DNA of 64,000 nucleotides, taken from NCBI GenBank assembly GCA_019279435.1, contig JAAALK010000080.1:29666778-29730777 (forward strand), written 5' to 3'. Below are positions 52,180 through 64,000 of this stretch, piece by piece; the stretch's first letter is position 1, and each line of letters opens with the position of its first letter. A program made the translations under genes and the position numbers. This stretch comes from Zizania palustris. Its lineage: Eukaryota > Streptophyta > Magnoliopsida > Poales > Poaceae. A model generated the notes under the pieces. It had not been told where the DNA came from, did not search any database, and saw nothing but the letters and a program-made list of their open reading frames with translations.

Positions 52180-55100
52180 TGTAACACCCCAAATTTTCAA
52201 AGAAATAAAACTATCATTTAACCTATTTTCCTGGAATTATTTATTTTAGAAATACCTTTAATGCCCTCCTTAACCTTTTTGAACTAGAACCTAGATGAAA
52301 TGACCATACCAGGGGCTAGAAAATTTTGTATATGATCCCAAGGCCAAGATATATTTTTGAGAATTTTTACAAATTTTTATCAACCTTGGAAGTAGCCGAA
52401 ATATTTTAATCCATTTTCTGTAATTATTTTTATTCAGAGAGGTATAGAAACAGTAACGGGCCCTCCCCCTCCTTTTCTCTCACTCCCGACCGGCCTAGCC
52501 CACTCCCCTCCCGTGCGTCGGACTGACACCCGGGCCCCGCTTGTCAGCGAGCCCTTCTCTCTTCGCGCGCGCGCCTGATGCCTCGGCCCCACCTGTCGGC
52601 GCCAACCGAACCCCTCGCGCCCGACCCCACCCGTCAGTCGCCAACCGTTCACTCGTGCCCGCTGACCTGTGGCCCCCGCCTGTCAGGACCATCGTCCACC
52701 TCGCGCCACCGCCCCCAAACCTCGCTGGCCGAATCAATTTCCCTCAGATCCGCCTCGCCGGCCCCTCTCCCATTAAATTGGCGCCATAACTCGGTCCCCC
52801 GCGCCCGGCCGACCGTTTCCCCTCGTTAAACCTCGCGATTACGCCCTGGGATCACGCTGCGCGTGCATGGCCGAGCCCTCACCAGCGAGTTAAAGTCCTC
52901 CCTCGGCTTTCCTTGCATGCGAGCTCCTCCGACGCCCCTATTTAACCCCCTGGCCTCCACCGCGTTCGACCCCCACGACAATTCACTGCGAGATCGAACA
53001 GAGCGCCCATAGCACTCTTTCTAACACCACCCCGCCGCCCCTACTCCGGTCACCGCTCACCATCGCCGGTGACCTCCTCCGTCCGCGCCGACCACACCAT
53101 TGTGACCGCAAGGACCTCACCGACCTCAGCCACCCCTCCGCTGTCGATGAACCCCGCCGGAACACCATCGCCGGCGAGGAGCCCGAACCACCCCGCCGCC
53201 TCCACTCGTCGCCGACCACGCTCCGTCGACCCCTCACCTCGCCTAAGGTACCCCCGTGTTCCCCTAGGCGTCCTCTTTCCATTTCTAGGCCTAGCTCGTA
53301 CCGTCGTCGCTCGCCGTGGCCTCTGGCCCGCTCGCCGTGGCCTCTGGCCCGCTCGCCGTCGCCGGAGAAGACGACTGACACGGGCTGAGTACCCGTGCCG
53401 TGTCGGATCTAATCACGGCCGTGCGATCACGATCGGACGACGCCAGTATTATCACGTGCGCGATTTAATCCACACCATCGGATCTGATCGAAGCGGTACA
53501 TTTTAATCCCGTGCGTCCGTTAGTTTTTAAAACCCGCATCGCATCTGGCCCGTCCATCGCATACCGGTTCAAAATTCTAATCTCAGCCGTCCACGTCATT
53601 TTAACTCCCCCGCCTCGCCCGTGACCGCCCGATCACGATCCAACGGTGGATCTTGATCCGGTGCACGCGCACAGTGCGCGGGTTCACGGTGGACTCGGTC
53701 ACCGTGGACCGACACTTGTATTTGGATTTAATTTAAATTCTAGAAATGATTTTAAACTTCTAAAATTCATATCTTGCGAATTTTAACTTCAAAAATTACC
53801 ATTTCAATTTCAGAAAATTTGTAATTTTATTCTCTACATGTTCATACAATAAAAACAGTATGTTTACTTTGGATATTTCATGTTTATTTAATAAAGTATC
53901 CAAATGCTCTTTAAGGAAAATTACAAATTCAATTATTTAAATTTCAGCAAAATTTACCTTTATTATTTTCCTATTAATATAATGGAACCACTAAGTTTTC
54001 ACTGAACCACTTATTTTGAATTGGTTAGAAAACTTAAAATAAAATTGTTCACACTCTTATATCTTTTATTAAAGGGCAATATCTCATTATAGTTCCTTTT
54101 AAATTATTCATAAAATAAATTTCAGAAACTTAACAACTTGGTTTCCCTTAAATTGACCCAATCAAAACCTATATGCTTGTTGTGTGGTTTTAGATTGTTT
54201 AATTGAATGTCGTATTTATTTTATTTTATTTATATTGGGAAGACTACGACGCCACCGAGGAGCCGGAATACTTCCCGGAAGTTCCTCCTCCCCTTTCGCT
54301 GAACAAGGCAAGTCACCAAACAACACTTTTGAGCATATTGAACCCATGTTTCATTAAACTATCGCTAAAACACATAGGATATACATGCATTAGTCAAATG
54401 AAACCCTTACAATATATTTATTTAGGATCCCCCGACCTTGATGTGCAACCCAAGCCATGCTATCTAGCATAAACTCCTTGTCACCATGTGATTAATATTA
54501 TTAGCTAGTGTCAATGTATTGACACGATTGCTATAGGATAAAAATGAGTCGTAGTGATTGAAATCTACTATATGATCCTCATTATTCTCATCTCTGGAAT
54601 GTTGTTGGTGATAGAGTTATGGTTGTGAGTGTATGCATGGTGGGTTCCGGGTGCAAGTTAGGGCATTGGTCGGTAGCACCCGGGGCACTATAAGGACTGG
54701 TCTGCGGGATCCGTTGCAATACACTTCCGTACTAACCACAAGTCTAATGGGTAAGTCCTAATTGAGGTATGGAGTGTTCCAAACCGAGGCCACCACTTGG
54801 AGATGGGTCAAGTAGCACCTGCGGGTGGCTTGTACCGACGTGGCGCAAAAGGGGGTGCGACGTTAGCCGGGATGCGGCCCGGCGCGCCGGCGAAACCTAG
54901 AGCGGGTGGATATCGCTTGGAGCATTTCATGCTGAGGTTTTGGCACAAGTTCCCGTGGTATGGGTCATCTCGTTACACTTTGGTGTTTGGGATGAGTGCG
55001 TGCCTTGTGGGTACAATAGTACATCTCTGATCAGAGTCATAAATCTTTTCGAAAAGTCGAGCCCACGGTCAAGGGCGGGTTGCGTGACATCCCACAGTTA

Positions 55101-55612
55101 GTTTACTTTTGAAGTGAAGGTGCATAATGGTTTGACATGTAAGGACTGTTGTGCGAGGAGGGAAAACGTACTCCTCGAGTTAGATGGTATAATTGATGTT
55201 CATGTTTATTATTCCGCATGATTAAAATTTGATTACACTAAATGCAATAACTGAAAAATGTACTTTTCCGCACTTTTAGCCATTATCCTTCCTTTGTTAT
55301 TATCTTGCATTACTATTTGCATCTGCGGTGGCTTGTTGAGTACTTTTTGTACTCATACCCGTTGGACACACAATTCATAGGATGCTTACTACGAGGATGG
55401 TCTGGAGTAGCGACCCAGTCAAGAAGAAGATCGTGAAGAGGGCGTTCGTCATGCTTTTACTTACTTATTTTTGATTTTACTCTTTTGTAATAATGTGGTC
55501 TGCGTACCACGGATGATTGCTCGTATGTACGTGTCGCATAATGAACCTCTTGTATTATTGTTTTTCTTTGGAAATTTAATAATGTTCTGATTCAGTAAAT
55601 CGGGGCGTCACA
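52180..55612 (+). repeat. Element C 5' LTR
   Basis: 3433 bp, TGTAACACCCC to GGGGCGTCACA, plus orientation. TATA-like CTATTTAACC at 52938-52947; coding-like block at 54242-54315 (74 nt, with a 1-nt deletion); dyad CTTTTCGAAAAG at 55045-55056. A near-perfect tandem duplication GTGGCCTCTGGCCCGCTCGC occurs at about 53315-53352. The 3' LTR is outside the window. Confidence 0.93.
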
Positions 55613-55615
55613 AGA

Positions 55616-55628
55616 TGGTAACAGAGCC
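55616..55628 (+). other. Primer-binding site of element C
   Basis: TGGTAACAGAGCC, three bases after the LTR end; one mismatch to the initiator-Met-tRNA form. Confidence 0.85.
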
Positions 55629-56727
55629 GACTTGACTGTAGGAAGCCAAACGGACCAGCCTAGCCGATAGCTGCAGAAAAATTATTTCTTGAAAACCTAC
55701 TTTATAAACTTTGTTCCTCCCCTCACTTTTCTTCAACTTGTAGTTTTTGTAAATGCCGGTCTACCAAGTGCACAACTTCTGCCGCCACTTCGAGGGCTTC
55801 GTCAGGGAGCTCCGCATGATGGTCACCTTCCTTGGGTTCCTCTTTGAGCCCGAGTTCCATGGGGCGTACATGGAAGAGTTTGCGGGGCCATGCGACGTCT
55901 CCCTCACCATCCACGGTTCTGGAGAGCACTTGGGGGCCCAACCTTCGACGTCGCGTGCCAACGCGTCGCCCTCCAAGCCCTTATGGAATTGAGGATTGTA
56001 ACACCCCAATTTTTTCAAAACAATAAAAATATTATTAAATTCAATTTATTGGAATTATTATTTCAGAAAATACTTTTAATTTCCTTTTATACCCTTTTGA
56101 ACTACAACATAGAGTAGATGACCAAATCAGGAGGTGAAACTTTGTGTATATGATCCTAAGACCAAAATATAATTTTGAGAATTTTTATAAATTTTTACCA
56201 GCCTTGGAAGTAGCCCTAATATTTTAATCTATTTTCTGGAATTATTTTTATTCAGAAAAGTATTAGAACAGTAATGGGCTCCCCCCTCCCTTCTCTCTCT
56301 CCCGGCCGGCCCAGCCCGTTACCGCGCCCGCCTCTGGCTGACAGCCCGGTCCCACCTGTCGGCGCCGAATCCTTCCCCTCGCGCGCGAACCCGACACCTC
56401 GGCCCCACCCGTCAGTCGCCACCCTCGCCCGCTCGCGCTCACTGGCCTGTGGCCCCCGCCTGTCAGCTTCGCCTTCAACCTCCCGCCGTCGCCCCCAAAT
56501 CGCGCCGGCCGACGACCTCGCCCTCGGATCCGCCTCGCCGGCCCGTCCCGCATTAATTCGTCGCCATTACTCGGTCCCCCGCGTCGCGTCGACCGTTTCC
56601 CCCCGTTAAACAGCGCCTTTACGCCACGGGATCACCGCTACGCGTGCTTGACCGAGCCCTCGCCGGCGAATTACTCCTCCCCTCGGCTTTCCTTGTATTC
56701 TTCGCCCGTTATCCCTCGCCGACGACC

Positions 56728-56737
56728 CTATTTAAAC
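56728..56737 (+). promoter_or_regulatory. TATA-like box of S3 LTR
   Basis: CTATTTAAAC, the same form and position as in S1 and A. Confidence 0.55.
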
Positions 56738-58024
56738 CCCCAGGCCACCCGCATTTCACCCCCACGCCTACACGTCGCAAGAACGCACAGAACGCCCTCA
56801 CTCCAAGCTTTAGCGCATTCCCTCTGGTTCGCCTCCGGCCACCGCTCGCCGTCGCCTCAGACCGTCCCCGTCCGTGCCTCCGCCACCATCGTGACCACCA
56901 GGACCTCGCCGACCTCGGCCACCACTTCGTCGACGACGAACCTCGCCGGATCGCCGTCCCCGCCTCGGAACAGAGAACCTTCGCCGTCACCGCTCGTCGC
57001 CGGCCTCACCCCGTCGACCCCGGACCACCGCAACGGTACCCTTTTGTTCCCCTCGGTACCCCCTTTCCGTTTTTAGCCCTAGCTAGACTAGATAGCCCTC
57101 GACCTCGCCGGAATCGCTCGCCGTCGTATCACCGGAGTCGGGGAAGAAGGGGTACTTTACCCCCCCGACACGCACTGTGCCGGATTCAATCTTGGCCGTG
57201 CGATCCGGATCCAACGTTTGGGTTAAATCATCTGTTCGATTTAATCCTGGCCGTCGGATCTAAGTGAAGCGGTACGGTGCGATCTCGTGCGTCCATCTGT
57301 ATTTAAAACCCGCGTTTAATCCCGTGCGTCCACGTGGTACCGGTTCCAACGTTTTAATCCTAGCCGTCCATCGCGACTTACGCGTCCCGCCTCGCCCTCG
57401 CGCGTCGGATCTGGATCCGACGGTCCAGATCGAGCCGGCGCACGCGCACAGTGCGCGGGTTCACCGTGGGCCTGGCTCACCGTGGACCCGAGGGGTTAAA
57501 ATTTGAAAATAAATTCCAGAAATTCTTTTAAACTTGTAAAATTCATATCTAATGCATTTGAACTCTAAAAATTACCATTCCAATTTCATAAAATTCATAA
57601 AATTATTCTCTACATATTTATGCAATAAAAACAGTAGGTTTACTTTGACATTTTCATGTTTATTTAAATAAGTATTCAAATGCCCTTAGGATTAAAATGC
57701 AAATTTAAATATTTAAACTCCAGAAAATTTATATAATTATTCCTTTCTGTTTAAACACTAGAACCACTGAGTTTTATCTGAATCATTTATATTAAATTGA
57801 TTAGAAAACTTAAGGTAGTATTATACACACTTAAAAATCCTTTTATGAAAGACAATAATTCATTTAGATTCATTTTAAATTAATGGAGAAATAAATTTCA
57901 GAACTTTAACCATTGAATTTATTTTATTTATAATCAAACCAACTTTAACTTATGTGTTTATAATGTAATGTTATACTGTTTGATTGGATGTTGTGTTCTT
58001 TTTATTCTACTTTATATTAAAAAA

Positions 58025-58099
58025 GACTACGACGTCGCCGAGGAGCCGGAGTACTTCCCCGAAGTCCCTCCCTCTCCCTTTGCTGATCAAGGAAAGTCA
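58025..58099 (+). other. Conserved 25-codon coding-like block in S3 LTR
   Basis: GAC TAC GAC to AAG TCA, fully open and exactly 75 nt. It differs from S2 mostly at third codon positions. Confidence 0.6.
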
Positions 58100-60117
58100 C
58101 CAAACAATTCTTTTGAGCATATTGAACCCATGTCTGAATTGACTATCGCTAAAACACATAGGTTATGTATATGCATTAGTCAAATGAACCCTTACATTAT
58201 ATTTATTTAGGATCCCCCGACCTTGATGTGCAACCCAAGCCATGCTATCTCGCCTAACCTCCTTGTCACCATATGATTAATGATATTAGCTAGTGTCCAA
58301 AGTATTGACACGGCCGCTATAGGATAAAAATGAGTCGTAGCAAAATGGTTCTATTATATGATCCCCGTTGCTTCTTATCCTTGGAAATTCTGTTGGTGAT
58401 GAGTCATGGTTGTGAGTGTATGCATGGTGGGTTCCGGGTGCAAGCTAGGGCATTGGTCAGTCGCACCCGGGGCACTATAAGGACCGGTCTGAGGGATCCG
58501 TTGCAATACACTTACGTACTAACCACAAGTCTAGTGGGTAAGTCCTAACTAAGGTATGTGTTGTTCCAAACCGAGGCCACCATTTGGAGATGGGTCAAGT
58601 TGCACCTGCGGGTGACTTGTACCAATGTGGCGCAAAAGGGGGTGCGACGTTAGCCGGGATGCGGCCCGGCGCGCCGGCGAAACCTAGAGCGGGTGGTTAT
58701 CGCTTGGAACATCTCATATTGAGGTTTTGGCACGAGTTCCCGTGAAATGGGTCATCTCGTTGAGATGAGTGCGTGCCTTGTGGGTACAGTAGTACATCTC
58801 TGATCAGAGTCTTAAATCTTTTCGAAAAGCCGAGCCCACGGTCAAGGGCGGGTTGCGTGACATCCCCCAGTTAGTTTACTTTGAATATGTGTGTGCATGA
58901 TGGATTGGCATGTAAGGACCGTTGTGCGAGGAGGTAAAACGTACTCCTCGAGTTAGTTGATGTTGATGATGTTCATATTTACTTTCCGCATGATTAAAAA
59001 TATGATTACACTAAATGCCATAACTGCAACTGCTTTATTCCGCATTGTTAGCCTTTATCCTTCCTTGTTTATTATCCTGCATTATTATTTGCATTTGCGG
59101 TGGCTTGTTGAGTACTTTTTGTACTCATACCCGTTGGACCCCACAGAGGATGCTTATCTTGAAGACGGTCTGGAGTAGCAACCCAGTCGAGAAGAAAGAT
59201 CCTGAAGAAGACGTTCGTCATGCCGTTGTTTAATTACTTTATTACTGTTTTTACTAAAACAATGTTGTAATAAATATGGTCTGCGTACCATGGATTTTAT
59301 CGTATGTACGTTGTCGCATGATGAACCTCTTGTATTATTGTTTTTCTATGGAAATTCAATAATGTCTCGATTTTGATAAATCGGGGCGCTACAAGGATGA
59401 TCTATGACGATCGTTTTCAGAACTCATCCTTCCGGCTTGTACCGAAGCGCACTCCCGGCGCCCACCGTAGTATCTACATCGGAGTTCACTCCGATCGTGA
59501 TCCGGTCATGGCTCGGCAGACGTGTCTTCTTCAGGCCATGGATGATCTCCATACTGAAGCCGTACTTGATGCTGAGGAGCACCATGAGACGGTTGAGTTC
59601 CTTCATCAGGAGACGAAGAACTTGATACAACAGAACGGCGAGCTGCAGCGCAAGATTATGCAGCTATAGATGGACATTGCGGAGATGGTTCCCCTCATCC
59701 CGAGGAAGAGGAAGCCCATCCACGAGCCTACCCCTCGCCCCAAGAAGATCCCACCACACCCCTCGACCGTCGGACCGTCCATCGCCAGCGCCCCTGCACC
59801 GCGCCCCGGCCTCGTCTCTGACTCGATCATCGAGGATTTTCTCGAGCCCACCATCCCTCAGGACCCGCGTGCTCATGGTTCCGAGAGTACAGAGACCGCC
59901 TCCGATGGCGAGTAGGTGATAGTTACCGTTGTTTGAAATTTTAATAATGTTGTGGTACCACCTACAACGAGTTGAGTTGTAGGTGTATTAAAATAAGAGC
60001 TTAATGTAATGAACTTTTTATACCACCGGAAATATATATATGGGCCTCGACAGGCCGTTTTGATTAAAATGTTGTCTCATCATCTTTATATATTGGCTAA
60101 CATCTTGTGATCAGAAG

Positions 60118-60716
60118 ATGGCCGACAACCAGAACACCGGCTCTAACAATGGAGAAGGAGGAAGCAACGGTTTTCCCAAAGGTATTGTGCCCAACTGGGG
60201 CGCAACGGGCCAACGACAGACTGGACCACCATCCGCCAACCACCCTACCTTGGCGGAAATGATGGGGAACCAAAATTAGTTGATCACCGCCCTCCTCACC
60301 CAAATGCAGCACCAGCAGGCACAACTGGACCGCCTGCAAAATGCGAAGCCCGCCCCGCGTGCACCCGCTCCCGTGCCCGCACCCCAACTCTCGGAGTTCC
60401 TGCGCGTGCGCCCACCGATCTTCTCCAGCACCACCAACCCCATGGAGGCCGGATACTGGCTCCGCACCATCAGGAAGAAGTTGGACCTCCTCCCCTGCAC
60501 CGACCGGGAGAGAGTGGCATTCGCCACTCATCAGCTCCAGGGTCCCGCCGCAGAGTGGTGGGACAACTATCGTGAGTCCCAGCCAGAGGACCACGTGGTG
60601 ACATGGGCGAAGTTCTCCATCGCCTTTCGCGCCACCCAAGTCCCCACCGGAGTCATCGCGGTGAAACAGCAGGAGTTCCGTGACCTGCAACAGGGCAGCC
60701 GAACTGTCATGGAGTA
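60118..60716 (+). pseudogene. Element C gag, cut by copia LTR
   Basis: Opens MADNQNTGSNNGEGG, then HPTLAEMM, a TAG at 60277-60279 (Gln in element A), LLTQMQHQQ, and the gag core FLRVRPPIFSSTTNP and WWDNYRESQ. It breaks at VMEY, where a copia LTR begins (60717). Better preserved than the A copy: it lacks the A frameshift, so it served to place that frameshift. The rest of gag and pol is displaced beyond the window. Confidence 0.9.
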
Positions 60717-61440
60717 TGTTGGACCGCAAACGGCGACTAGAGGGGGGGGGGTGAATGGGAGCTTTTAAAATTTCGGGCTAAAAAACTAGCCTTCGGTTTC
60801 AGTTCTGTCTTCTGCGGAACAGGCTTCGAACACTACCTTCGGAGGTCTGGTTCGGAGGTCCCTTGACAACTCCGAACGCAGGCTTCGCAGGTCCAAAAGT
60901 TCGAAGCCAAGAAGACTTCGCTCCACTATCAACCCTCGAAAATCTACTCTGCTAAGTCAGTGCAGGCTCCGCACACAGGGTGCTTCGAGCAGGCTTCGCA
61001 CTTCACCCTTCGCAATAGTGGACACCCCACTGAGGATTTCGACCAAGTACTTGGCAGCAGCAACTGGTGCTGGGCTTCGTACACGAAGGTCTAAACGCAC
61101 ACTAATAGACTTCGCTAGGGGCTTCGACACAAGAAGCAGAACGGGCTTCGATCAGGGCTTCGCTAGTAAGCAGTGAGGTCTAGCCTCAAGTTACACAGAG
61201 CGAACGCGCACTGAAAAACACACTTCGCACAAAGATACCCTTCGCCTAGACAGGCTTCGGCGCACTACAACTAGCGAGGTATGTAAAGCGAGGTCAAGCA
61301 AAAAGCACACAGAAGCAGGGCTTCGCCGCTTGAACAAGGAACACAATAAAATTGAACTCTGGATGAATACAACGAAGTGTGTGGCTACAGGAGCTCAACA
61401 GTAAATGCTCAAAGTGTTAAATGTTACCTACTGAGCCCCC

Positions 61441-61450
61441 ATATTTATAG
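61441..61450 (-). promoter_or_regulatory. TATA box of copia LTR
   Basis: CTATAAATAT on the minus strand in a GGG-flanked context, about 1350 bp from the LTR start; R and U5 would be the remaining ~700 bp. Confidence 0.65.
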
Positions 61451-62587
61451 CCCACAGTTCACCCAAAGGAATTGACTACTTTACCCCTAGGGTTTACATT
61501 GGTTTTGTCTCTACAGAACTGAGGGGTACAAAAGGTAGTCAACTTTATTGGAGGCTTCTCTGTCAGCCTTTGCAGATGGGACAGCGCCAGCTTTTTGCAG
61601 ATCAGACACTGTCAGACTTGCAGCCTTTGACCTTTCTGAAGCCCCCTTCGCACGCGAGGGGTGCGATAGCTTCGGTGAGAAGCCTTGAGCCAGATGGCCT
61701 TCGCTTCACCAAAGTCAACCTTCGACACAGTGACAGTTTTGAGCCGAAGCCGTCAAAGCCCTTGGGCCTTCGCACCAACACCTCCGGAGTGGACCACCAC
61801 GGCTTCGCAGCTTCCACCCAGCTCGAACTCCGTCAATCCGTGTACCAAAGCCATGCAGGCCGAAACACCACAAGACAACCACACTCCGGAGCTAGCCTCG
61901 CTCCGAAGCCTTTCACACTCTGAAGCCCCACCTTCGGAGTACCACCCTTCGAAGTCCCTCCTTCGTCCAAGGCCTCCTCACGAAGCATTCCATGAGCACT
62001 TCGTCGCAGTGTCTCTCCCCGAGCACACTCCTCGACCAGCCTCACCCGGACCATGCCTTCGATGCGCCTCGACTTCTGAGACCTTCGTCGGGTACCTTCG
62101 AATGTCTCCCTCCGGAGCACACTTCGAACTCCTTGCCTCCGCAGAGGACTTGAACCATCCAACTCCGAAGTCACTCCATCCGGAGTACCTTCGAAGTGCC
62201 TCACCTCCGAGGACTTTGTCTCAAAGTACCTTGACCCGGAGCCACGCTCCGCACTCTCTGCCTTCACCTGGCGCACCTCGACCCGAGGACTGACCCGGAC
62301 CCCTTCGCAGCCACCGTGACGGAGCTCCCTGCTCCCCTGGCATCAAGCCTCCCGCTTGACCCAGGTTAACCTGCCGCGATCCTGTCCGTCGCCTCCGAAG
62401 TCCCTGTGCACCACAGACAAGCAGACAAGTGTATCCAGTACTCCGGAGACCTCTCCGGGTTAGCAACCTCCGGCACACACTCCGGTGTACCGCCCAAAGT
62501 ACCGAAGCCTTCGGTACACACCCAGTCATTGTGTACTGTCGGACCCCTCCAACACGCACACTCCGCTGCAACAGCTGCAGCAACCAA

Positions 62588-62743
62588 CCACCGAACACCC
62601 TTCGGTGAAACCACCTCCGAACACCCTTCGGAGGTCTAGCCTCCGAACACCCTTCGGAGGTACAACCTCCGAACCCCCTTCGGAGAAACCACCTCCGAAT
62701 ACCCTTCGGAGGTACAACCTCCGAACCCCCTTCGGAGGTACCC
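62588..62743. repeat. 26-bp tandem array of palindromes in copia U3
   Basis: Six units start at 62588, 62614, 62640, 62666, 62692 and 62718, exactly 26 bp apart. Each holds an inverted repeat CCTCCGAA / TTCGGAGG around a 5-bp centre (CACCC, CCCCC or TACCC). Unit 1 is a CCACCGAA variant and unit 4 lacks the last GG. Confidence 0.95.
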
Positions 62744-62800
62744 CTTCGAACCTGAGGGTAAAAGCATGTCAATCACTCATCACAAGCACCGAAACCAACA

Positions 62801-62822
62801 CTTGGTTTCTCAATCTCCCCTT
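62801..62822 (-). other. Polypurine tract of copia element
   Basis: AAGGGGAGATTGAGAAACC on the minus strand, ending at the LTR start. Confidence 0.7.
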
Positions 62823-64000
62823 GATGAGTGCATTGACAACCAACTTTAAATCCAAGAAAATATGAAAAATTTCAGCACACAAGTGACCATAAAAACTCAG
62901 AAAAGAGCCAAATCATGTCACTTGGCAAAAGAATTTTCCTCCCCCTTTTCTAAGAGTAAAAGCCCCTTCGGCAATAAAAACTCCCCCTGAGTTAAGTTTT
63001 CCCTTTTGGCAACAAAGAACCTTCTCCCCCTTTATGTCAAATTTTCTCCCCCTTTGGAAATTATACCCCCTTGCGGCAGAGAACATAGCAAGTCTCTCCC
63101 ACTTTGGCAATGCAAGCATCAAGGAGCATGAAAAAGATGCATAGCGTGGAAATGAGCAGAATTGCAGAGACATATAAAGCAAAAATATGCCAACAATAAC
63201 ACCAATGATCATGGGCTCAGCTCCAATTAGTATTCTTGAAAAACATGATGAAGCATGTGATTTGATCATTTTTGAAATAAAAGCATCACCACTTAGTCAA
63301 GGAAACTAGACAAGTAAAAGCAGGGACTGCGCAAAGCTAGTCAAATTCTACTCTGGACAGACAAGGCCAGTTCAAATGGAGCATGAAAGCAAACTTGAGG
63401 ATCAAAGAATTTTGTTGTTCTTTTCTTAGTGCCAGGGGTTATTTGTTTGTCCACCTTATACTTTCCAATCAGGCCAAGCCTAGGCATGAAAACCATAAGA
63501 AGCTTAAGGCAATGATTTTGGCATACACTACACTATTCCAGTTCAGACCAATGTGCAATGGAAAGCAGTCTAGAATAGAGTAGTGCGACAAACAAACCCA
63601 CCTAGATCTTTTCACTTGTGCAAATCATGGAGTTTTTGATTTTAACTAAGTGAATCAATTGTTTGGCACTTTATGATTATCTATGAAAATGTAGAACAAT
63701 TTTTCAAGTTGCAATTTTAGCATCCAATGAATAGTGTCTTGCTATCAAGCAGATAAAAGATAGCTAAAAGCAGTCCTGCCTAAACATGCTAGATTCAAGA
63801 CTAAGCAATGAGCACGATTTGATTTTGAAAAGAAAACATCATGCACATGAATGTTTCAGATAAATTAAAAAGAGCTGAGCTGTCATGATGTCATGGATTA
63901 TAATCAGGCATATAAGTGCAAAAGATGTAAATGCAATTTCAACACAATTAGCAAATGCACATCCATCTAAAAACTGCTCCCCCTCACAAAATGCCGTAAG
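62823..64000 (-). mobile_element. 3' interior of the copia element, non-coding part
   Basis: AT-rich DNA with several CTCCCCCTTT(G/A) blocks near 62940-63060, as found between pol and the 3' LTR in long grass copia elements. ORFs up to 118 codons on the minus strand show no recognisable domain. Pol, expected further right, is outside the window. Confidence 0.55.

Larger units (their letters stand above)
55997..59393 (+). repeat. Solo LTR S3 of the long-LTR gypsy family
   Basis: 3397 bp, TGTAACACCCC to GGGGCGCTACA, flanked by target duplication AGGAT (55992-55996 and 59394-59398). TATA-like CTATTTAAAC at 56728-56737; coding-like block at 58025-58099, fully open; conserved dyads near 58820. 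Complete solo LTR. Confidence 0.95.
55753..59915 (+). pseudogene. Element C pre-gag coiled-coil ORF, split by solo LTR S3
   Basis: The N-terminal part (55753-55996) opens MPVYQVHNFCRHFE and contains a frameshift near the GGGGG run at about 55930. S3 (55997-59393) is inserted, and the C-terminal part continues from 59399 (NSSFRLVPKRTPGAHRSIYI, HTEAVLDAEEH, GELQRKIMQL). It has one TAG at 59667-59669 (CAG in relatives), then PRKRKPIHEP and a stop at 59915. It is homologous to 40930-41742 and 9171-9952. Confidence 0.85.
60717..62800 (-). repeat. Copia-type 3' LTR, minus orientation
   Basis: 2084 bp with TGTTGG and CCAACA termini, inserted in element C gag. On the minus strand the LTR start is preceded by a polypurine tract (AAGGGGAGATTGAGAAACC). 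TATA box CTATAAATAT lies at 61441-61450 on the minus strand. The LTR is rich in CTTCG-type motifs and carries a 26-bp palindromic array (62588-62743). Length and tract resemble SIRE/Maximus-like copia elements of grasses; that assignment is tentative because no pol is in view. Confidence 0.75.

Noticed and set aside
62588..62743. CRISPR array
   Set aside because: Regular 26-bp spacing and palindromes, but there is no repeat-spacer alternation with unique spacers, no cas gene, and the context is a plant LTR.
62221..62772. 183-codon minus-strand ORF in the copia LTR
   Set aside because: Its repetitive VRR and EGGSEV-like content comes from reading the 26-bp palindromic array; no start context or motif.

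Overview
The window looks like repeat-dense, probably pericentromeric or otherwise heterochromatic, nuclear DNA of a grass (Poaceae). The evidence is a stack of very long-LTR Ty3/gypsy elements that start TGTAACACCCC, use an initiator-Met-tRNA primer site and end in a Tekay/Del-type chromodomain, together with an En/Spm (CACTA) element with TNP2-type transposase, an Ac-like hAT remnant, a Tat-lineage gypsy with a second RNase H, and a long-LTR copia. The genus cannot be named from sequence alone. No ordinary host gene is supported; every convincing coding region belongs to a mobile element. A run of 100 Ns (30536-30635) is an assembly gap.

Left third (1-19932): a nest of one gypsy superfamily. 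Element B (plus strand, oldest; RT to chromodomain 13529-16219, 3' LTR 16268-18572) was split in its RT by element A (minus strand; LTRs 1-1033 and 10092-13528, gag-pol and an upstream extra ORF between them). The A chromodomain was then split by solo LTR S1 (1156-4574, TSD TTGTC). The B LTR is followed by an inverted, truncated LTR of the same family (18573-19932).

Middle (19933-30535): an unassigned segment, an internally deleted old gypsy (about 20431-23945), a decayed hAT transposase (24142-25563), an LTR fragment (26094-26867) abutting an oppositely oriented LTR (26868-27943), and decayed Tat-type pol up to the gap.

Right of the gap (30636-51544): a CACTA element or tandem pair carrying a near-complete transposase gene with two in-frame stops and a small Cys-rich two-exon gene. 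It is interrupted by a solo gypsy LTR S2 (32461-46777, TSD GGCGG), itself interrupted by the most striking object here: a complete, young, 10.9-kb non-autonomous retrotransposon (35142-46069, TSD GTTGC). Its 4.18-kb LTRs are almost identical and flank two intact ORFs, a coiled-coil protein and a Gag lacking its capsid core, with no pol.

Right end (51545-64000): an unassigned LTR fragment, then element C (plus strand; 5' LTR 52180-55612). Its upstream ORF was split by solo LTR S3 (55997-59393, TSD AGGAT) and its gag was split by a minus-strand copia LTR (60717-62800).

How the parts work together: autonomous relatives of A, B and C would supply reverse transcriptase and integrase in trans to the non-autonomous element, whose LTRs, PBS, PPT and Gag-like protein are intact. 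The most unexpected signal is a 75-nt block inside the LTRs that keeps one reading frame across diverged LTR subfamilies, with changes concentrated at synonymous third positions.
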